NCBI RefSeq assembly: GCF_900104695.1
Contig: NZ_FNSW01000001.1
Location: 4,880,501-4,944,500, forward strand
Direction of reading: 5' to 3'
Origin: Paenibacillus sp. GP183
Lineage (GTDB): Bacteria > Bacillota > Bacilli > Paenibacillales > NBRC-103111
DNA: 64,000 bases
How positions within the stretch are numbered: the stretch's first letter is position 1; every line of letters starts with the position of its first letter. The translations under genes were made by a program, and so were the position numbers. Below are positions 33,681 through 42,907 of this stretch, in pieces. The notes beneath the pieces were generated by a model that searched no databases, was not told the DNA's origin, and saw only the letters and a program-made list of their open reading frames with translations.

Positions 33681-35701
33681 CTACGTTGGGATGGTGTTGT
33701 CAATGTTTGAATTTACATAAGTGTCGCAAAATAGTTTTCGTGACACGGCAAAATCCAAGCCTGTTCTCGTGATTCCGGAGTCATGCAGGCACCATGGCTT
33801 TTCTTGTTTTGGGACAGCAACGGTATATCCTGCTTTCGCAAATTCCATGCATTGCGATGCATCGTAGAAATGCCAGTCTTGAAACAGGTCTTCCCGCCAG
33901 GGCAGATCGTACTGGGTAGCCATAAGGAGCCCGTCGATGACTTGCACCGTTTCATAGCAGCCACTGATTTCACTTGCCGAGAACAGCGCCATGTTGCCTT
34001 GATGACTATCGTACACTTTTCCAACTTCATCGCCGCTCTCCCACCAGATGCCGCTGGCAGGAATCGTTTTTGCACCGATGACGCCGAGCATTCCGATGTT
34101 TGCGTTGTTTCGGAACAGGGAAAGCATGTCATATATAAAATGGGAATGGATAATAAAAACGTCCTGATGCAAATACACCTTATACTTCGCGTCGGACCGT
34201 CTCATCGCTTCGTTATAGCCTGCCGTCATGCTGGAGGCACCTTCGATCGGAATCAGCTCGATGTCATATCCATCTGGAACCGCAGTAAAAACTTCAGCTT
34301 TTGCCGCACTCGTGGTTCCGAATCTTTGCCTGCGGGCGCATGTTTCGAAGCCTGAAACAAATACTGATACGTTTCGTACTGATCCCACAAGCTCTCATGG
34401 CTCCACTTGCATAGCTCCGTCATGAACGCTTCATTTTGCTCCGTACGTCCAATGGTAACCCGACTATAATTCAAGTTGTCATATCCTGTTTCCTTGAACA
34501 TTTTACAAATTTCGTAAAACGTAAAAAAGCGGATATGCGTTCGATCCAGCAGCCCTCTATCGGTATACGTCCAATATCCGTTCAGCAGATCCCGGATCAA
34601 GCTGAAGTGCATTGCGTTCGGAATGCTGGCCAGCACTTTACCGTCTTCTTTCAAGTAGAGAGCGATGTCTTTTAACACCTTCCAGGGATCGTACAAATGC
34701 TCCAGCACGTCCCCAAAAATGACATAATCGAAAAACTGTTTCGGATAACGCAGGTCCATCGTTTCGATGTTCTGACTTTCCACTTGCGCTACCAAAGAGG
34801 CAACTGAGGCGGAATGTTCGTTCAATTCGACTCCGTACATTTCCGCATGCGGATATAAATTCTTCAGCTGCAATAAGGTGGCCCCGCATCCGCATCCAAC
34901 TTCAAGAATGCGGAGTGAATCGTCCTTCATCCGGTCGATGAGCGATAGGAGATCGTACCGGATATGGGTGGAGTAGACGGGGTTGAATTTCCATTTCTCC
35001 GCAAATTTATTTTCGTTTTCCTGCAGCACGCTAGAAAAGAAGGAGGGATTCTCGTTAAACGAAGCACTGCCAAAATGCTGAATGAACGTATCCTTGCACA
35101 GCATCAATTTGTATCCAGCCAATCTGATCCGCAAACAATAATCTTCATCTTCGTAGTTGCCGGGGGAGAATCGTTCGTCGAGCCATCCGACCTTTTCGAT
35201 CACTTCGCGTTTCATCAGGATGCAATAGCCGATGAGCTTGATCCGTTCCTCCCATTTCGTGGGATCGGCCTTATTATATTCCCCAGCAAACTGGCCAAGC
35301 TCTTCTAGCGTTCGGTAGGGTACCGAAATCGCCGTATGGTAGGCGGCTGCGTTGGTAACAGGGCCTACGGCTCCAATGCGTTCATCGCTGCGCAGGCAGT
35401 TGAGCAGCTGGTCGAGCCAGTTGACCGTTACAATCGTATCGTTATTCAGCAGCAGCATATAATCCCCTGTCGCAGCCGCCATTCCTTGATTGCATCCCTT
35501 TGGGAAGCCCAAGTTCTCTTCATTATAAATAACATGAAGATCCAGCTGCTCTTGCAGCCATTCAACTGTACCGTCTGTGGAACCATTATCGACGATAATC
35601 AGCTCGTAGCTGCCCTCCTGTGTATAACAGCGTATACTCTCAAGGCACAGCTTGGTATATGTCAGGTTATTGCGCGTAAGGATCACAATGCTTGTTTTCA
35701 T
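33681..35701 (-). pseudogene. GT2-methyltransferase-StrF-like fusion protein, broken
   Basis: From ATG 35701, residues 1-220 form a GT2 domain (SIVILTRNNLTYTKLCLESI, VDNGSTDGT, LLLNNDTIVTVNWL, YEDEDYCLRIRLAGY, HFGSASF). Residues 250-400 form a class I SAM methyltransferase (ILEVGCGCGATLLQL, FGDVLEHLYDPW, IPNAMHFSLIRDLLNGYWTY). The frame then fails near 34290-34320. The other frame, to 33681, supplies the StrF-like GT2 domain (SMTAGYNEAMRRSDAKY, YLHQDVFIIH, IGMLGVIGAKTIP, DGLLMATQ). The first strand of that domain is missing, so a deletion with a frame change is likely. Its ATG overlaps the TPR gene stop. Confidence 0.75.
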
Positions 35702-36318
35702 ACCTGTTCTCCTTGTTCTTGGTTATAAATGTGCTTCTCCAGAATTTGTTTATTGTTTAAGATAGCCGGATCGTTCGGCAGATAAGAAAAGGCAATTTCA
35801 TTATGCTGATACGCTTGTTCCAGCATTCCCAGCTTGCCGTAACAGATAGCCAGTTGAATATGGGGAAGCCATGTATGAAACTCCATTCTAATCAATCCCC
35901 AGGATTCCTTCGGTTGTTCCAATTGCAAAGCGAGACTGAACCAGAAAATAGCGACATTCCATCTTTCTTTCAGAAAAAAATGATTGCCGATCCTGCAGCA
36001 GGATTCAGCGTTCGGCAGATCATATTCAAAGGCTTTGAATAGATACTGCAGTTCTTTTTCAAGGTTTCCAAGCTCACGGTAGCATTGAGCCAATTTCCCG
36101 CATACCGCAATTCTGTCTTCCAAACCGGGCCATTCTTCGTCTAAAAATCGAAGATACTGCTCAATCGCTTTTTCATAAAAACCGTTTTCAACGAGTTCAT
36201 CGCCATAGTGAAACATGTCGCGAGGTGAAAGCTGCTGCCCTTTGGCAATGAGCTTTTCATAGATGTTTAAATTGCGCTGCTTATTTTGGTGAACTCTATT
36301 ATGGGATAGTCTCGCCAA
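35698..36318 (-). pseudogene. TPR C-terminal half of a GT2-TPR glycosyltransferase
   Basis: The 206 residues are helical repeats (MFHYGDELVENGFYEKAIEQ, KLAQCYRELGNLEKELQYL, NAESCCRIGNHFF, LPHIQLAICYGKLGMLEQAY). Together with the opening HNRVHQNKQRNL this is the C-terminal part of Paenibacillus-type GT2-TPR proteins, whose GT2 domain of about 190 residues should lie upstream. Instead the upstream DNA is a GT4 fragment. So the gene lost its catalytic half at a rearrangement near 36305-36318. A TTG could start the stub. It overlaps the next gene by four bases (ATGA). Confidence 0.65.
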
Positions 36319-36412
36319 TTTTTGTTAGATTCAAGACGACCTACCCATCCGATTATAGGGTAAGGTATTTTCACATGTTCGCTGTACTGAAATTTAATCG
36401 TATCCACACAGT
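36305..36412 (-). pseudogene. Inverted middle piece of a GT4 glycosyltransferase
   Basis: Read on the minus strand, 36412 to about 36305 gives DTIKFQYSEHVKIPYP, then IIGWVGRLESNKNWRDY, the unmistakable GT4 start of the donor domain. The plus strand from 36413 continues the same protein (LEIVYRIALHEPQLRLWLFE), which normally follows NWRDF directly. So a segment of about 110 bases is inverted relative to the rest of the gene. Confidence 0.65.
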
Positions 36413-36934
36413 TTGGGCCTGGAAATTGTGTATCGGATTGCGTTGCATGAACCGCAATTGCGGTTATGGCTTTTCGAAGATTCCAATTTGGCTGCTGAGC
36501 CAGAAAGGGCTGCTTTTCACGATACGATCACACGTCTAGGGCTTGGTCCACGAATCGAGCAATTCTCTAATGCGCCGCATAATGATATGCGACATTATTA
36601 CTCAGTTATTGGTCAATCGGGCGGATTTTTACTATCATCGTCTATTCTCGAGGGATTTGGATATGCAGTTGCTGAGGCCATGAGCTGCCGCTGCCCGGTG
36701 CTTTCAACTGACTCCGACGGGGTACGCGCGCTCATCACTTCTAATGTTACCGGCATGTTTTATCCGCACGGAAACATTGAGGCTGCGGTTCAGCAAGGTC
36801 TTGAACTTATGAGAAACGGGTCGCTCCGAGACTCAATCCGCTTACAAGGCAGGGCACACATTGAAGCTGTTTTCAGTACCAACAACTATTTTGCACATTT
36901 TATGGGGATGTTACATCGACTCGGTGTCCAGTAA
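36413..36934 (+). pseudogene. GT4 glycosyltransferase C-terminal fragment
   Basis: The 173-residue frame has LRLWLFEDSNL, FSNAPHNDMRHYYSVIGQSG and LEGFGYAVAEAMSCRCPVL (the GT4 donor motif), then TDSDGVRALI and TGMFYPHG, ending at TAA. The N-terminal acceptor domain is missing, and the middle lies inverted just upstream. It cannot be functional. It faces the Lhr-like gene tail on the opposite strand. Confidence 0.75.
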
Positions 36935-36997
36935 TGATTCGTGATATGAATCGAAAAACATGATACAGTCATTACAAAACAGATTGCCATGGTTCTC

Positions 36998-39900
36998 TTA
37001 GCTAAGCTGACTGGGCCAAAGTACGTAACGGGTTTGGTCCAATTCCGCTCCGAGATGAAGCAGGTATTCCCGTTCAAGCGCTTCCGTGATACGGGTACCG
37101 TTCCAGGATTCGATGATGATCTTGCGTAAATGATGCTGGCGAAGGCAAATACGGAAGATGGTTTTTAGATCATCCTGTATCTGCTCCTCGGATTGTTCTT
37201 TCTGCCCGATCCGGTATATGCGCCTGCCGTTATTTTCAACCCAATAGAGCCAGAAGGCTCCTTTCATGACCAAATAATTTCCGCTTTTTCGGGAAAATGG
37301 GATGCTCTCTTGCGATGGCCAAGGCATCAGCATACCAAACGGATTGGCTGGATCGACTGAAGATATCAGAACTAAAGCTTCATTACCTCCAGGAACCGAA
37401 GAGGAAGAAGATTGTTGAATGGAAGAGAGAAACGCCTTGGTGGTGAATTGCAGCTGCGGCAAGCCCTCTATAAACAATCCCCTGACAACCATGCCCCAGT
37501 TTTCCAATTGTTTCAGCACTTGTACAATGGTTTCCCAAGGAAAGGGCGAGAAAGCCGCCACCAGATCTTTGCAAATCAGACCATACCTGTCTAGAAGATA
37601 GTGAGTCCACTTTACTGCGGAGGCTTCGGTATCAAAATCACCGGAAGCTGGTTCCAGCGCATACCAGCGGCCCAGTCCGGATTGGAATTTGTCATTTTTC
37701 TTGGCAGGTCCTTGAGCATGAAGGCGTATGGGTGAAAATTGATCGTTGGACACATGGCCTTCCCATACAAGCTCCATCAATTTTTGCAAAAGAACGGAAG
37801 GCTGCTCACCCGTTTCAATCGCAAGCTTGCTTAAAAAACGAGCTCCCCGCTCGCGCAGATTGGCAAGCAGCTCGGGCTGTGCACTCTCTTGGGAGCGATG
37901 GAGATAAGGTTCGGACAGCTCCGTGTTATCCGTAAGGAAAAAGGCAATCCGTCCTTCTTTCTCTTCGGACTCCTTGTGCCCCATCCAGATCAGGTCTCCT
38001 GCAGCACAGAGAGCATCCAAATCCTGCTTCTTGTAAGATGGCATTCGTGCAGGAAAAATGACCGACTCCCACAGGGTTATCGGCAGGAATAATCCCTGAA
38101 GTCCGCTAATGACTTCACGGAGTGCTTCGTTTCCTTGTGATTGAAAGGGGACAAGAAGCCGATGACGAATTAAAAGCTGCTGCAGAAAAGCAAATGGTGA
38201 AAGTGCTTCCCGATTCCGGCGATAGGCCTGAAGCGACATTCGAATCAAACGGGAAGCAACCCTGGTGCTGGTCCAAAGGTCTTCCTCGCCTGGCTCGGCA
38301 AAAGGTGCCTGCTGCAGGTAGCCTTGCTCCAAGCCATCTTCGATCCAGCGAGCAATGATCTCACTGCTCAATGCGTATCTTTTCCCGATTTCTTCGGTTG
38401 TAAAAGATAGCCTGCTCTCCGCATTTCGCTTTAAAATGAAGGTCAATGCCAGGGAAGAAGAAGAGGACAAAGCGGCATATTGCTCAGCCTCATCATTGCA
38501 GATATAACGAGTTTCACCTGCTAGAAAAATGGGCTGGACGGCATGCTGCTGTTCGAGCTCAGACAGCCAATCATTCGCGAGGGGGCCTGTCAGAGAACGA
38601 AGCTCCTCTAAGGATGAATCGCCGTGCCCCTTCAAATACCGAAGAAGATCGCCTGGTTTCTGCAGAGGTTGATCCAAGCCCTCGAGTCGGTTTTTCTCGG
38701 CTTGGATCACCTCGGGATCGACGGCATGCTTTAAGGTTTCCGCACCAAATACCTGGCTCGCGATTTGACGGCTAAAGCCAAGCAGCTCAAGCTGAAGATC
38801 ACGGGAAAGCACATCGGATTCATATATTTTGGTGTTCACATATTCGAAGATAAATTGCCCTGCAAGAGGGGAAGGAAATGGATGGTGCTCCACCGTTACT
38901 GAGATTCGCTTTGATTCTATTTCTTCCAATAAGAACTTCACACTCTGTATGTCCAGGTGCTCTTCCAGACATTCTCTCATAGCTTCCTCAAATAAAGGAA
39001 ATTGTTCCTTATAAGGCAGGGCCTCTCGCAAAAGCTCTTCACTTCGCAGGCGTCTCTGCCAGGCAGGCATGCGGGTGAAGCTGCGAGAGAGGAGCAGGGA
39101 AGTCTCTGCCAACTTGCGGAAGGATGCGGCAAACATGGAAGATTCCGCAGCAGCATCGATCACGAAAGCCTCCAATTGATCAAGTGAAAGAGTAAGGATA
39201 CTTTGTAGAATGGCTTCATTGTATTCCTGAAAAATAAGCTCAATCCCGTTGTCTTTGGCATTGATATACATCGGCGCCAACCCTTGCTGCTTTAGCTTGC
39301 GATCCATCGCCATCAGCCAGGTGCGATTAACGGTACGTCCAAATAAACTGTAGATATTTAGATGCGTCTGATTGTGTTCATCGGCAAAAGTCTCTATAAC
39401 TATATTCAAATCAGTTGGCACAGAGCCAACCGCAAGCTGTCTGCGCACCAAATCCACCAGATTCCTGCCTGCCTCTGCGTCAAAGGCATACTCCTTTCCA
39501 AGCCAATCCACTGTATCGAGCTCAGCTTGTGTAAGAGAAATGGTCTCGGCAGCTCCGGGATTCGGAGCCTCTACCCCGGCGGCACCGGAGCAAGCCTGCG
39601 AGCTTCGCAGATGGTCGCTCACGGCTCTCCAGAGCTCGCCGGTTTGCTGGCCAAGCTCGAACGACCGGCTGCCCGCTTCCCCGCGCCAGAAGGGGATCTC
39701 GCTAAAGCGGTTGGCGGCTTCACGTACGTAGACGCGATCGTGCTGGATTCGCACGATTTGCCAGGAAGCCGTGCCCAATTGGAAGACGTCGCCTATCGAC
39801 GACTCGTGAATGAACTCTTCATCCAGCTCACCGAGATGAAGGCCGGTTTCGTTCAGATGCACGGGATAAGCAGTGCTTTGGGGGATCGTTCCGGCCCCGG

Positions 39901-41395
39901 TGATCGCCGCCATCGTGCTGACGCCTAACGGCTGCAGACGGCCGGTTTCCCGGTCCCATGCGATCAGCGGCCGCACGAATGGAAAGAACCCGGCGAGCAC
40001 CTGCAGCATCGCCGTAAGGCGCTCGCGCGGCAGCGTGCGGTAGCTGTCGCTGTGCGACAGCACGCGGGTGAGCCGCGTGAGATCCCAATCATCACTCAAG
40101 GATACCATGGCGACGATTTGCTGCGCCAGGACATCAAGGCCATTGCGCGGAACGCGTATGGCCTCGATGTCCCGCGCTGCGATGCGCCGGCTGAGCACAG
40201 CCAGCTCAGGCAGGACCCCGCGGCTGCGCGCGAGCAGCACCCCGCGGCTGACGCCGCCGACGGCATGGCCGGCGCGGCCGATGCGCTGGATGCCTGCGGC
40301 AGCGGTGAGCGGCGAGTCGATCTGGATCACCAGATCGACATGGCCGACATCGATGCCGAGCTCCAGCGACGAGGTCGCGATCAGGCAGCGCAGCTCGCCG
40401 GCCTTGAGCTGGCGCTCGACCTCGAGCCGCTTTTCACGGGCGACGCTGCCGTGGTGGGACTTGGCGATCTGGTGGCCGACATGGTCGTTGATCCGCAAGG
40501 TAAGCCGCTCACAGAGCCTGCGGCTGTTTGCAAAAACAAGCACCGTGGTGCTGCCTTCCATCAGCTGCAGAATCCGCTCGACAATCGGCGTCCAGACGGC
40601 CTCCTGGTCGGCTTGAGGCCGGGCTGGCTCCGGCATCGTCACCAGCAGCTCATAGCGCTTGTCGGCGAGGCTCTCGACAATCGCCACCTCCCGCGGCCGG
40701 TCATCCTCCCAGCCGCCCAAAAACTGCGCTACCCGCTGGATAGGCTTCTGTGTGGCAGAAACGCCGATCCGCTGCGGCGGACGGGCACACCACACAGCCA
40801 GCCGCTCGAGGGTGATCGACAAGTGCATGCCCCGCTTGTCTGCGGCAAGATCGTGGATTTCATCCACGATGACCTGCTCCACGGTGCGCAGCATCTCGCG
40901 GGCGCGCGGCGAAGTGAGCAAGAGATACAGCGACTCCGGAGTCGTCACCAATAGATCCGGCGGCTGCCTCAGCATCGAGGCGCGCGTGCTCTGGCTGGTA
41001 TCACCGGTGCGAATGCCGACGGTTATCCCGGGCCAATGGGTTTCTTCTGCTCCAAGCGTGCTCTGGGCACCAAGCTCTTCAATCTCTTCAAGAAAATGAA
41101 AGACATGCTGATGAATATCGTTATTTAGCGCTTTTAATGGAGTCACATATAACACTTTTACACCGGATGCTGCAAGGCTGGAGGAGATTTTAAGCTTGGC
41201 GATTCGATCCAGACAGGGAAGAAGCGCAGCTAAGGTTTTACCTGAACCCGTAGGCGAAGAAATAAGCGTGTGAGCGCTTTCGCCAATTTGGGTCCAAGCC
41301 TGGATTTGTACATCGGTCGGTTCGTGAAAACGGCCGGTAAACCATTCGCCAAGTACGGGATGAAAGCCAAACCTCTGAATGTCTGTGATCTTCAT
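36998..41395 (-). CDS. Lhr-like ATP-dependent DNA helicase
   Basis: A 1465-residue superfamily 2 helicase. The N-terminal motor has TDVQIQAW (Q motif), SSPTGSGKT (Walker A), YVTPLKALNND, TTPESLYLLL, DEIH (Walker B) and SATQKP; the second RecA domain has FANSRRLCERL, SHHGS and QRIGRAGHAVGG. A winged helix, the Lhr core (DUF4145/DEAD_assoc region) and a long C-terminal extension follow, as in bacterial Lhr of DNA repair. The ATG at 41395 has GAGGAGATATT directly upstream. The frame is intact over 4.4 kb. The stretch from about 39500 to 41000 is much richer in GC than the flanks. Confidence 0.9.
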   Translation of the reverse strand: MKITDIQRFGFHPVLGEWFTGRFHEPTDVQIQAWTQIGESAHTLISSPTGSGKTLAALLPCLDRIAKLKISSSLAASGVKVLYVTPLKALNNDIHQHVFHFLEEIEELGAQSTLGAEETHWPGITVGIRTGDTSQSTRASMLRQPPDLLVTTPESLYLLLTSPRAREMLRTVEQVIVDEIHDLAADKRGMHLSITLERLAVWCARPPQRIGVSATQKPIQRVAQFLGGWEDDRPREVAIVESLADKRYELLVTMPEPARPQADQEAVWTPIVERILQLMEGSTTVLVFANSRRLCERLTLRINDHVGHQIAKSHHGSVAREKRLEVERQLKAGELRCLIATSSLELGIDVGHVDLVIQIDSPLTAAAGIQRIGRAGHAVGGVSRGVLLARSRGVLPELAVLSRRIAARDIEAIRVPRNGLDVLAQQIVAMVSLSDDWDLTRLTRVLSHSDSYRTLPRERLTAMLQVLAGFFPFVRPLIAWDRETGRLQPLGVSTMAAITGAGTIPQSTAYPVHLNETGLHLGELDEEFIHESSIGDVFQLGTASWQIVRIQHDRVYVREAANRFSEIPFWRGEAGSRSFELGQQTGELWRAVSDHLRSSQACSGAAGVEAPNPGAAETISLTQAELDTVDWLGKEYAFDAEAGRNLVDLVRRQLAVGSVPTDLNIVIETFADEHNQTHLNIYSLFGRTVNRTWLMAMDRKLKQQGLAPMYINAKDNGIELIFQEYNEAILQSILTLSLDQLEAFVIDAAAESSMFAASFRKLAETSLLLSRSFTRMPAWQRRLRSEELLREALPYKEQFPLFEEAMRECLEEHLDIQSVKFLLEEIESKRISVTVEHHPFPSPLAGQFIFEYVNTKIYESDVLSRDLQLELLGFSRQIASQVFGAETLKHAVDPEVIQAEKNRLEGLDQPLQKPGDLLRYLKGHGDSSLEELRSLTGPLANDWLSELEQQHAVQPIFLAGETRYICNDEAEQYAALSSSSSLALTFILKRNAESRLSFTTEEIGKRYALSSEIIARWIEDGLEQGYLQQAPFAEPGEEDLWTSTRVASRLIRMSLQAYRRNREALSPFAFLQQLLIRHRLLVPFQSQGNEALREVISGLQGLFLPITLWESVIFPARMPSYKKQDLDALCAAGDLIWMGHKESEEKEGRIAFFLTDNTELSEPYLHRSQESAQPELLANLRERGARFLSKLAIETGEQPSVLLQKLMELVWEGHVSNDQFSPIRLHAQGPAKKNDKFQSGLGRWYALEPASGDFDTEASAVKWTHYLLDRYGLICKDLVAAFSPFPWETIVQVLKQLENWGMVVRGLFIEGLPQLQFTTKAFLSSIQQSSSSSVPGGNEALVLISSVDPANPFGMLMPWPSQESIPFSRKSGNYLVMKGAFWLYWVENNGRRIYRIGQKEQSEEQIQDDLKTIFRICLRQHHLRKIIIESWNGTRITEALEREYLLHLGAELDQTRYVLWPSQLS

Positions 41396-41579
41396 AATAT
41401 CTCCTCTCCTATGAACTCCGATTTTCTTCTCATCCCTATTTCGCAATGAAAGCCATTAAATTATATCATAATTGGAACAATTTGAAATTTAGGGGGAGCA
41501 GGCCCGTACTCACAGTTGTCAAGATGCATCGTGAAAGGGTTTTTCTTGCTGAAGCAACGCCTATTTTTGCTTACTGCCG

Positions 41580-41608
41580 CACCATTAATAATCACGACTC
41601 ATAAAATA
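41580..41608 (+). promoter_or_regulatory. SigK-type promoter before gerE
   Basis: CACC, a 16-base spacer and CATAAAATA match the SigK consensus (mACm, 15-17 bases, CATAnnnTA). It lies 67 bases before the gerE start. gerE is SigK-dependent in Bacillus subtilis. Confidence 0.7.
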
Positions 41609-41674
41609 AATTTGACTGTATCCCTTTACCTTGTAACTCCCAACTACCCGAGCAAGGAGGGGTGACACTAATCC

Positions 41675-41896
41675 ATGAGCAGCGACCACAAAAGTAAATT
41701 TTTACTAACCAATCGGGAACGCGAGGTCTTTGAACTCTTGGTCCAAGACAAGACGACAAAGGATATTGCCGGGCAGCTTTTCATCAGTGAAAAGACAGTT
41801 AGGAATCATATTTCCAATGTGATGCAGAAACTAAATGTTAAAGGTCGTTCACAAGCGGTTGTCGAGCTAATCAAGCTTGGGGAATTAAAGATATAA
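41675..41896 (+). CDS. gerE: Late-sporulation transcription factor GerE
   Basis: A 73-residue LuxR-type helix-turn-helix protein without a receiver domain. LLTNREREVFELLVQDKTTK and ISEKTVRNHISN then MQKLNVKGRSQAVVEL are nearly identical to Bacillus GerE. It activates and represses coat genes in the mother cell at the end of sporulation. The ATG is preceded by AAGGAGGGGTGA. A SigK-type promoter lies upstream and a terminator follows, so it is a single-gene unit. Confidence 0.95.
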   Translation: MSSDHKSKFLLTNREREVFELLVQDKTTKDIAGQLFISEKTVRNHISNVMQKLNVKGRSQAVVELIKLGELKI

Positions 41897-41934
41897 CTCC
41901 CTAGCGATGTCCAATAGGTTCTGCTCAGCTCTCT

Positions 41935-41972
41935 TAGCCCTCTCCCTCCGGATGGGAAAGAGGGCTATTTAT
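41935..41972 (+). terminator. Rho-independent terminator after gerE
   Basis: TAGCCCTCTCCC and GGGAAAGAGGGCTA form a stem with a 7-base loop, followed by a short T-rich tail. Confidence 0.8.
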
Positions 41973-42024
41973 ATGGAAGTATTAGAAACACTATTGGGCA
42001 TAAAATAATTCATCAAGGGACAAC

Positions 42025-42054
42025 TTGACATGACACCAAATAGTGTCGTATTAT
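42025..42054 (+). promoter_or_regulatory. SigA-type promoter with an operator-like repeat in the spacer
   Basis: TTGACA and TATTAT are separated by 18 bases, and the spacer contains the inverted repeat GACAC-N6-GTGTC. A related half-site (AAGTGTC) lies near 42078. This is a fitting operator for the ArsR-type repressor encoded downstream. Confidence 0.7.
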
Positions 42055-42114
42055 ATATAATAAATAGGAAACCATTAAGTGTCTTAATTCATGAAGAGCA
42101 AGGGGAGGGTGATA

Positions 42115-42438
42115 TTGAACGAGATTGGACCTATAAGGGATGTTTATGACGCCGTTGCCGATCCAACTCGGCGTAAACTGCTTCGTCTGTTGGCAGACGC
42201 GGAAGAATTGCCTCTCAATGAGTTAACGATTCATTTTCAAATGGGTCGTACTGCAGTTTCCAAGCATTTGGCGATCCTGAAGGATGCCGGTCTCGTAACC
42301 AACCGAAAGGTTGGGAGGGAAACGCGTTATCGGCTGAATCCTGCCCCATTGAGAGAAATTGAGGATTGGGTATCGTTTTACAGGAAATTCTGGAGTGAAA
42401 GAATGGTGCTTTTAAACCAAATCTTACAGGAGGAATAA
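42115..42438 (+). CDS. ArsR-family transcriptional regulator (SRPBCC-linked type)
   Basis: A winged helix of about 107 residues: DAVADPTRRKLLRLLADAEE, ELTIHFQMGRTAVSKHLAIL then KDAGLV and GRETRYRLNPAPL. There is no Cys pair for metal binding, so it belongs to the group that represses a neighbouring AHSA1/SRPBCC gene. The start TTG at 42115 is favoured by GGGGAGG 6 bases upstream. An ATG at 42091 has none. The partner gene follows after 3 bases. Autoregulation through the spacer repeat is likely. Confidence 0.85.
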   Translation: MNEIGPIRDVYDAVADPTRRKLLRLLADAEELPLNELTIHFQMGRTAVSKHLAILKDAGLVTNRKVGRETRYRLNPAPLREIEDWVSFYRKFWSERMVLLNQILQEE

Positions 42439-42441
42439 AAC

Positions 42442-42842
42442 ATGAATTTGAAAGTTTCACAGGATTTTCAATATACCAGCCCGATCGAGAAAGTATGACT
42501 CGCCTTAACGGATGCAATACGCTTGCGAAATGGATAATGGCTAATGATTTTAAACCGGTCGTCGGGCATAAATTTCAGTTTCGGACTGACCCGACTGAGT
42601 GGTGGGATGGAATTATTGATAGCGAAGTTCTCGAAGTGGACGAGCCTCATAAGTTATCTTACACTTGGGTTAGCGGCGGGATAAGCACTGCGGTTACATG
42701 GACTTTGCAGCACTCGGACGGAACGACCCATCTGCATCTTGAACAAACCGGATTCGAAAGTGAGGATCAAGCCTTCAACAGCGCGAAATATGGTTGGATG
42801 AAAATGGGCGGCGAGCTTGAAAAAGTGTTGGCAGAACTGTAA
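42442..42842 (+). pseudogene. AHSA1/SRPBCC domain protein, broken
   Basis: AGGAGGAATAAAAC precedes the ATG at 42442, which opens MNLKVSQDFQYTSPIEKV and then meets TGA where family members have Trp (EKVWLALT). Beyond it LALTDA is readable, then the frame must gain one base near 42515 (AA for AAA) to enter NTLAKWIMANDF..GHKFQFRTDP..KMGGELEKVLAEL, ending at TAA. Two lesions in 80 bases indicate a pseudogene. The family binds small hydrophobic ligands. Confidence 0.75.
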
Positions 42843-42907
42843 CACGAACGACATCCTGTTGGCGCAATATGTAAAATGAAGTGATTACTCGGAAAGGAAA
42901 ATCAAAT

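Noticed and set aside
33783-34355. Plus-strand ORF of 190 codons
   Set aside because: It is antisense to the StrF-like transferase domain and has no supporting motif.
40052-40954. Long plus-strand ORF of 300 codons inside the helicase gene
   Set aside because: It is an antisense shadow caused by high GC in the Lhr-like coding sequence. Composition and lack of motifs give it away.
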